Shown piece by piece: positions 58,671-64,000 of a DNA stretch of 64,000 nucleotides. The notes beneath the pieces are model-generated. The model was not told the origin of the DNA. It saw only the letters and a program-made list of their open reading frames with translations, and searched no databases. Position numbers and translations under genes: made by a program. The stretch's first letter is position 1, and every line of letters starts with the position of its first letter. Origin of the DNA: Pocillopora verrucosa (lineage: Eukaryota; Cnidaria; Anthozoa; Scleractinia; Pocilloporidae); assembly GCF_036669915.1 (NCBI RefSeq), contig NC_089318.1, forward strand, positions 24,458,725 to 24,522,724, in the 5' to 3' direction.

Positions 58671-60127
58671 TTAACATGTCCTATAACTTTCACAACTGAA
58701 GCCGAGCGGTAAAGCACAATAGGCGCTCCAAGACCCATATTTCTCACAACATATATCGTGTTCATGACATCCCTGATGGAAACAACAGTCACCACAGACC
58801 CAAGACCAGCATGAACAGTTGGGGCCACACATACCAGTGCAATTATTTTGTTTTGGATCAAGCGCTAAGTCACAGCGCTTTTGTCTCTTACTATGGTGCC
58901 CAGAAATTTCATTTCCCAAATCGCGTCTAGCCCTCAACTCGTGTGGAGTCTGAACGTCTGAAGTCTTCAGGAGATTGTAACACAGGGCATGAAATGGCTT
59001 TAACATTTCCGATTGGGTTACGTTTTCAGCAAGTGCTTGTGACAAACGTTCCAGAAGTTGAATTTCCGGTTCTTGCCGCAGCTCTCTTATGGCCTCATGG
59101 TAATGGATTTTTAACGCTTGAAGTTCGACCTGTGTTTCCTCGGAGGTCCGGCCCATCGTCAGAAACTCGTGAAGATTGTGTGATACTTTGGGAATGGCTT
59201 TGGGAATATAAAACAATGATGGACCGCGCCTAAAGAGGATTGACAAAATTATTGATCAGAAGTTAATTCTCTGTGGACGTAAGTGCTGCCAGCTTTAAAA
59301 GATCGCGTGGTCTGTTTCGTCGTGTTAAGTGATATTCAAGAGGTTCTGGCGCTGAATGTATCTTTTTACAAAACGGCGACATTTTCTTTAAAGAAACTTC
59401 AAACATGCGGTTGTTTTCTGTAATAAACGGCTTTCAGAAAATGTTTATGTGGATGGGATTATCTTACCGAGTGCAGGCATGACAAAGTGGTTTCTAAATG
59501 CTGTCTATTTTACATATCAAAAAACTGTGTTTCTTCTTTCTTCTGTTTACAGACTGATTCATTACAAGTATGCCGGTGAACAACTTCATCATTTTTCAAG
59601 GGTTTTTTTTTTTCCAATTTTCAGTAGTCTAATGTTGTACGATGAATTACAATGTTACCGGTATTACCCACTTTACGCTATGAATGACGTAGCAGAACAG
59701 AATAAGAACGTCAGGGAACTTTCGAGGGCGTTTTTCAGTATAGCTGCTGACAATTGATCGACAGATATCTTTCATCAAAGAGCACGGGTCAATGACAACT
59801 CTTCTCCCGATTGCGATAAAAAAAACATCGTTTCACTTACCCTAGGAAATCTTGATCTATAATCTTGTAATAGAACATGTCTGTACCAAGTTCTTGGTAT
59901 AACACTATTATGCTCCCGGCCGTCTCCATCAGTTTTATCGAGCCTTGTTCAATATCAAAACAAATCCCCAAAGTCTGGTTATGATAGTAGCATCCTTTTA
60001 CTCGCTGCTCTGAGTAATCCTCGAAGTGGAACGCTTGAGTTGAAGATTTACAATCACAGCTTGCTACTGAGCAACAAAAAACTACCACCGTTAAAAGAAA
60101 AGAAATTGGAATGTTTGAAGAAGACAT
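58671..60127 (-). CDS. secreted precursor with RQKR site and 14-cysteine C-terminal domain, two exons
   Basis: Exon 1 (60127-59841) encodes a signal peptide (ISFLLTVVVFCCSVASC) and a compact domain ending DMFYYKIIDQDFLG. It joins exon 2 (59229-58671) in phase 2 (CCTAGG|GTAAGT to CTTTAG|GCGC), giving 281 residues. A helical stretch follows (LERLSQALAENVTQSEMLKP). Then comes RQKR at about 211-214, a furin-type site, and a 67-residue C-terminal domain with 14 cysteines (CGPNCSCWSWVCGDCC, GCHEHDICC). The CxxHDxC core is shared with secreted phospholipases A2, but the rest of that fold is not evident. It is probably secreted after convertase processing. A paralogue with identical cysteine spacing lies at 63202-63781. 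I recognise no named family; enzymatic activity is unproven. Confidence 0.8.
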
Positions 60128-63100
60128 TTCAGAAAATGCTGTAAGTTACAAACGTGAAGTGAAGTGACTACTGTTGTATGAGAATCACACTGCAGGACTC
60201 ACTCCTGTTGAATTTGTGGCACGGTGTATAGCAACTTGATTCTTAAATGTATTGTCTCTCTGGCCAAAGTCCACTTTTTAAACGTGACCAGCAGTTTCAG
60301 TTTCTTCATAAGCCGCCACAAAAAATTCCACCGGATCTTATTCCGTTTCTTCATTATCAAAAAACACGTACATCTGTTCTCATGATTGCCCTTTTTGGTA
60401 ACATCTGTTCAAACTCTGCTAAAGGAAGCAGCTCTCAGCGCTTTTGTTTATGTTTTTAATAGTTTTTTAGGCCCAGCATTATTCATGATGAAAACTGTTC
60501 GTTTTACTTTCTTCACATCAAAGTATATAGAAAGAGTCGGTAGTGAATACAAGTGAACATCTTTTGCCGACGATACAGAAGCCCAGGAAAATAATCAATT
60601 TTTCTGCGAACCGTGAAAAGCCCTTTCTTCGACATTCAAAACGAAACAGTTTAAGGGCTTCAGAAAGCACCCTTTTGTCATTCAAGAATTTAGACGGCTT
60701 CAGTGCCTAGAGAAATCGTTAAATTTTGATTACCGCAATGCTTGTTTGGTTCAGAATGTTTTCATTTAGGACATAACTAAGGTTGGGATGACGTGAAATA
60801 AACATTTCATGCATGAATTCTTTCACGAAAGTATCGCGGGGTCTCAATCATTGGAAAAAGGAATCCGCGTAAAGTGATTTGGAGTTATGTAAACCCGGCA
60901 TGACTAGTTTGATTAAATTCTGGACTGAAATACAGCGATGAAACGAATTCCTTGTAGTAATACTTTAGTGGTGGTACATCCACAGGTTAGCTCTTTGTCC
61001 TCTGTTTTCAGGTCGCACATGAATCGGTAAAACAGAAAACCGGACAAAAGCCATGCAACATCTTAAAAATGGCGAACATTCATCAAAATCGTCAAATCCG
61101 CCAAGCTGATTTCGCTCTGACAAATTTGACTGATATTTTGTCAAATTTTCAATTCCGCCAAGCTGATTTCGCTGTAACGAATTTGACTAAAATCAACAAA
61201 CCCATGAACATTCACTCTGTTTGGCGAAACTCTTTTTAAATCTAGCCATTTTTGTTACCGCGTGAATTTCTGGACATAAATGGAAAAATCAGACAGGAAG
61301 CAGCAAAATGCTGAACCTACATGACTCCAAACGGATGAATGTCAGATTAAGACTATATTGATATATTTGCGTGAGCAATAGCTCGTGGCCTGTGTCAAGG
61401 CTGGGTTTATCAAAGTTTAGAGCTGCCAGATGATACATTTCAAGATTCGTTTCGATTCGAAAAGTAAAGTTTACTCGAGAGGAAAACTGTATTATTTTGG
61501 TGAAAAAGAAAAACACCCTAAATGGAAAAATAAACCAAAAAGGACAAGGATTATCAAAAATGAAAAGTATTATGAGAGACGAACTTGAACAATCTGAGCT
61601 CTTAGGATTATTTTCAGTTCTCATCTTGAAGTTCGATACCCATTACTGTTACGATGCCTTTAATCCATATACAGAGGAAATTTTTTTTAAGTCATTGAGT
61701 ATATCAGGATTAATTCAGTCGAGTGGCAATATGACTGGTTTTCAATTTTTGTTTTTTTTACATCCATCAACAACTAGAGCATTAAATTCAATTGTTTACA
61801 GAGGCAAGCTTGCCAGCTTGATGATTAAACCCGGCGGTTAAGCGCTGCGAACATTTCAAGGGCAACAAAAGAGACATTTCGAGTCGTTTCTATAGAGATT
61901 TTAATTTGAGGCTGTCAGATTAATCTTTAATCTTTCTTTACACTCGCTTAAAATTTGTTGGGATGTAAAACACGATAATAAGATTTAAATCTATGCTAAA
62001 AAACCAACCTTGACATAACTAATTACTTACTTATAATATCAAATTATTTAGTAACTAAAAGTTTGTTTTCCATGAATGCTGTGAGTCTGACATATAAATT
62101 GAAGACGATTTTGTCTGTCTAAGACTAAAGGGTAAGCTGTTCCAGAGGGTTGCGCCATTATAATGAAAATATTTTCAGAAGGTTAGCTTGCAGTAAAGGA
62201 ACAACCAGTTTGTTTTCGGAGTCCCTTAGGGAACTGTGTGTTTCATTGTGGAAGAGTTGGACAGGAGACACACAGGGATAAGGCCATTCATTCATGAATT
62301 ACAATCGCGCATGCGGATTTCAGCAAAATTATTTTCAACAAGGGAGCATTTCTTAATTCGAATCCCATCAAAGCTGAAGTTACATGATCGAAGCAGCCGT
62401 GATTAAAGCTGCATGACTGAAGGGAAGTTACATGAGATGGACAATGATTAATGGAGTTGCCTTTTTTTTTTCTTCCCAGTGTACTCTGATCTTAACTTAA
62501 CGGGTCTCTGTAAGAACGGAGCCCAAGCCAGAATTATTTAATTGTGTTACCTGAATATGTTAAAATTTAGTTAGATTGCTAGCTTGTTATGGCATGTAAA
62601 GAGTGTGGCTCAGCTTGGCTGTTCGAATTCTCTATCACAAAAAAATTCATCTGGCGAGTGTGCCGCTCTTGTTTCCTTAGTTTCGTTGGGACAACTGGTG
62701 GGAAGATATTGGCATTCTCGGTGATTTAGTAAAAACCTCTAAAGCTGGTATCTTCTTCGTCGCATCGCCAAGAAAGGTATACTAGCCAAGTTGGCAGAAC
62801 TTTGAGAAGGGATGGGAAAAACCAGGCGTTTATATTGAATTTTTTTACAAACTTTAACAAATCTTTGGAAAGTTTGGGGAAGGGTATCCTAGCCTATACT
62901 CCGCCGAATTTTTCGAAATTACCCAAGTATGGTTTTTAGTATATTGATCGTTCAAAACGGATAAAGGAAAAACTTGACTACTTGATAAACCAACAAGTTT
63001 CTTTATTTCCCATGATGACATCTTTGCAACCAGTAAATGAGACAGTACTTATAACAGAATAAAGCGTATTTAGAACCACTGGAGAGAAAATATAATTGCA

Positions 63101-63201
63101 TTGAGATGTGTGAAACTAAATGAAACTACTACAACTGACAGGTAAAGTCAGAACCCCTCGTTTTCTTGTTTTGCCAGAGTATAATATCATCATCTCGCGC
63201 A
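60128..63201. other. intergenic region between the two cysteine-rich genes
   Basis: About 3 kb of AT-rich sequence holding the upstream region of the first gene and the 3' flank of the second. Apart from the short repeat at 61085-61205, nothing clear is seen. Confidence 0.5.
61085..61205. repeat. two tandem units of about 53 bases
   Basis: CCGCCAAGCTGATTTCGCTC at about 61098 and CCGCCAAGCTGATTTCGCTG at about 61154 are each followed by AAATTTGACT or GAATTTGACT. A short local tandem repeat with no coding meaning seen. Confidence 0.7.
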
Positions 63202-63781
63202 TTATTTTCCCAACCATGATCCTTTTTTCATGCATTTTTTATAAGAACTGAAACCAGAACACTTTAAACCAATTGGCACCAAACAGTAAGAACTGTACGG
63301 TTTCCTCTTGCAACACAGGTCATGCTCATAACAGCCCCGATGCCAACAGCAATCTCCACAAAACCACTTCCAGCACCAACATCCTTTACCGCAAAGTCCG
63401 CGGCATTTATTCGCCGTTGGCTTCACGCAACCGCGCTTCTGCCTGTCTTGACCATAATCAGCGTAATCTTCCTCCATGTCATGTGCAGCTCGTAGCTCGG
63501 GTGCGATCTGTACACCAGAAGTTTTCAGTAAGTTGAAGCACAAGGAATGAAAAGGCTGGAGAATTTCTAAACGAGTTGAGTTATCGCCCAGGGCCGCAGA
63601 CAGCTGCTCCAGTAAGTGAGTTTCTGGGACATGCTGCAGCTCACCTATGGCTTCCAGGTAATGATTCTTCATGAGGTCCTCTTGTTCCTTATCATTCTGA
63701 GAACTGCGTCTCAAAAACTCCCTCAGCGCTTCTGGACTTTCGGGAATGTTGGCAGGGACATAAACAGATGAAGGACCATGT
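63202..63781 (-). CDS. paralogue of the RQKR/14-cysteine precursor, last exon only (partial)
   Basis: The exon starts at 63781 after a CCACAG acceptor, in the same phase as its paralogue's second exon, and ends at the stop at 63202. It reads HGPSSVYVPANIPESPEALR, a helical stretch (LLEQLSAALGDNSTRLEILQ), RQKR and then a C-terminal domain with 14 cysteines (CGKGCWCWKWFCGDCC, GCYEHDLCC). The positions of the 14 cysteines match those of 58671-60127 almost one for one. The tail is longer and lysine-rich (KKCMKKGSWLGK). The signal-peptide exon should lie beyond the right edge of the window. Same strand and about 3 kb apart suggest tandem duplication. Function unknown; secretion and convertase cleavage are inferred from the paralogue. 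Confidence 0.8.
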
Positions 63782-64000
63782 CTGTGGAACGAGGAAAAGC
63801 TCTGCCAATTAAATGGCTTTCTTGTTGTGGATCAAATTATTTAGTGATGGCAAAGGATTGAGCAGAGAATGGATTTCTGGCATGGATTTCAAACCGAAAA
63901 GTGGTCAATTAATGAACTAAAAAATCAATCGATCCTGTTTTAATTCTTGAGGCTTCAAAAAATGAAGCAGACAAAGGAACATCATGGAAATTCTTAAAGT

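Noticed and set aside
58671-59229. Canonical secreted phospholipase A2
   Set aside because: Only the CxxHDxC core is shared; the calcium loop (YGCxCGxGG type) and later aspartate region are not recognisable, so the enzyme name is withheld.
61497-61841. 114-codon plus-strand frame between the cysteine-rich genes
   Set aside because: Overlaps a frame on the other strand, AT-rich, no domain or splice context.

Overview
The window is animal nuclear DNA: AT-rich, with introns, many short transposable elements and metazoan genes (MED17, TSEN34, a SID-1 type channel, a rhodopsin-like receptor, a DC-STAMP protein). Gene content and repeat families (tRNA-headed SINEs, TTAA-ended MITEs, Penelope-like ends) suggest a cnidarian, most likely a stony coral. 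The species cannot be named from the sequence alone.

Left third (about 0.7-28.3 kb): a decaying tandem array of a cassette made of three host genes: a glyoxylate/hydroxypyruvate reductase (GRHPR-like, minus strand), an intronless rhodopsin-like GPCR (plus strand, head to head with it) and a SID-1/SIDT-like transmembrane protein (minus strand). The intact set is SIDT at 13816-19405, GRHPR at 22133-25481 and GPCR at 26673-27566. Broken copies lie at 1872-2756 (GPCR), 2883-3590 (SIDT), 5041-8525 (GRHPR) and 10440-10984 (two SIDT first-exon relics in opposite orientations). Insertions present in one copy and absent from the other (6623-7243, 21078-21366, 23070-23312, perhaps 27634-28233) show mobile elements arriving after the duplication. 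A Penelope-like relic inserted at the 3' end of the intact SIDT gene supplies its present stop codon, and a second lies in its intron.

Middle (30.0-38.6 kb): two tandem five-exon genes with identical intron phases. Each encodes two copies of a domain resembling bacterial muconolactone isomerase, which is unusual for an animal. The second has a one-base frame break in an A run.

Right (39.1-64 kb): MED17 (minus, 14 exons inferred by matching to the known family), with several one-base frame breaks confined to exons 1-8; an intronless 1045-residue protein joining an N-terminal SH3 domain and Crk-type YxxP motifs to a DC-STAMP membrane module and a C-terminal cysteine finger; intronless TSEN34 with its full catalytic triad; and two tandem minus-strand genes for secreted precursors with a conserved RQKR cleavage site and a 14-cysteine C-terminal domain carrying a CxxHDxC motif (the second runs off the window). 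The most novel candidates are the SH3/DC-STAMP fusion, the paired double-domain isomerase-like genes and the 14-cysteine precursor family.
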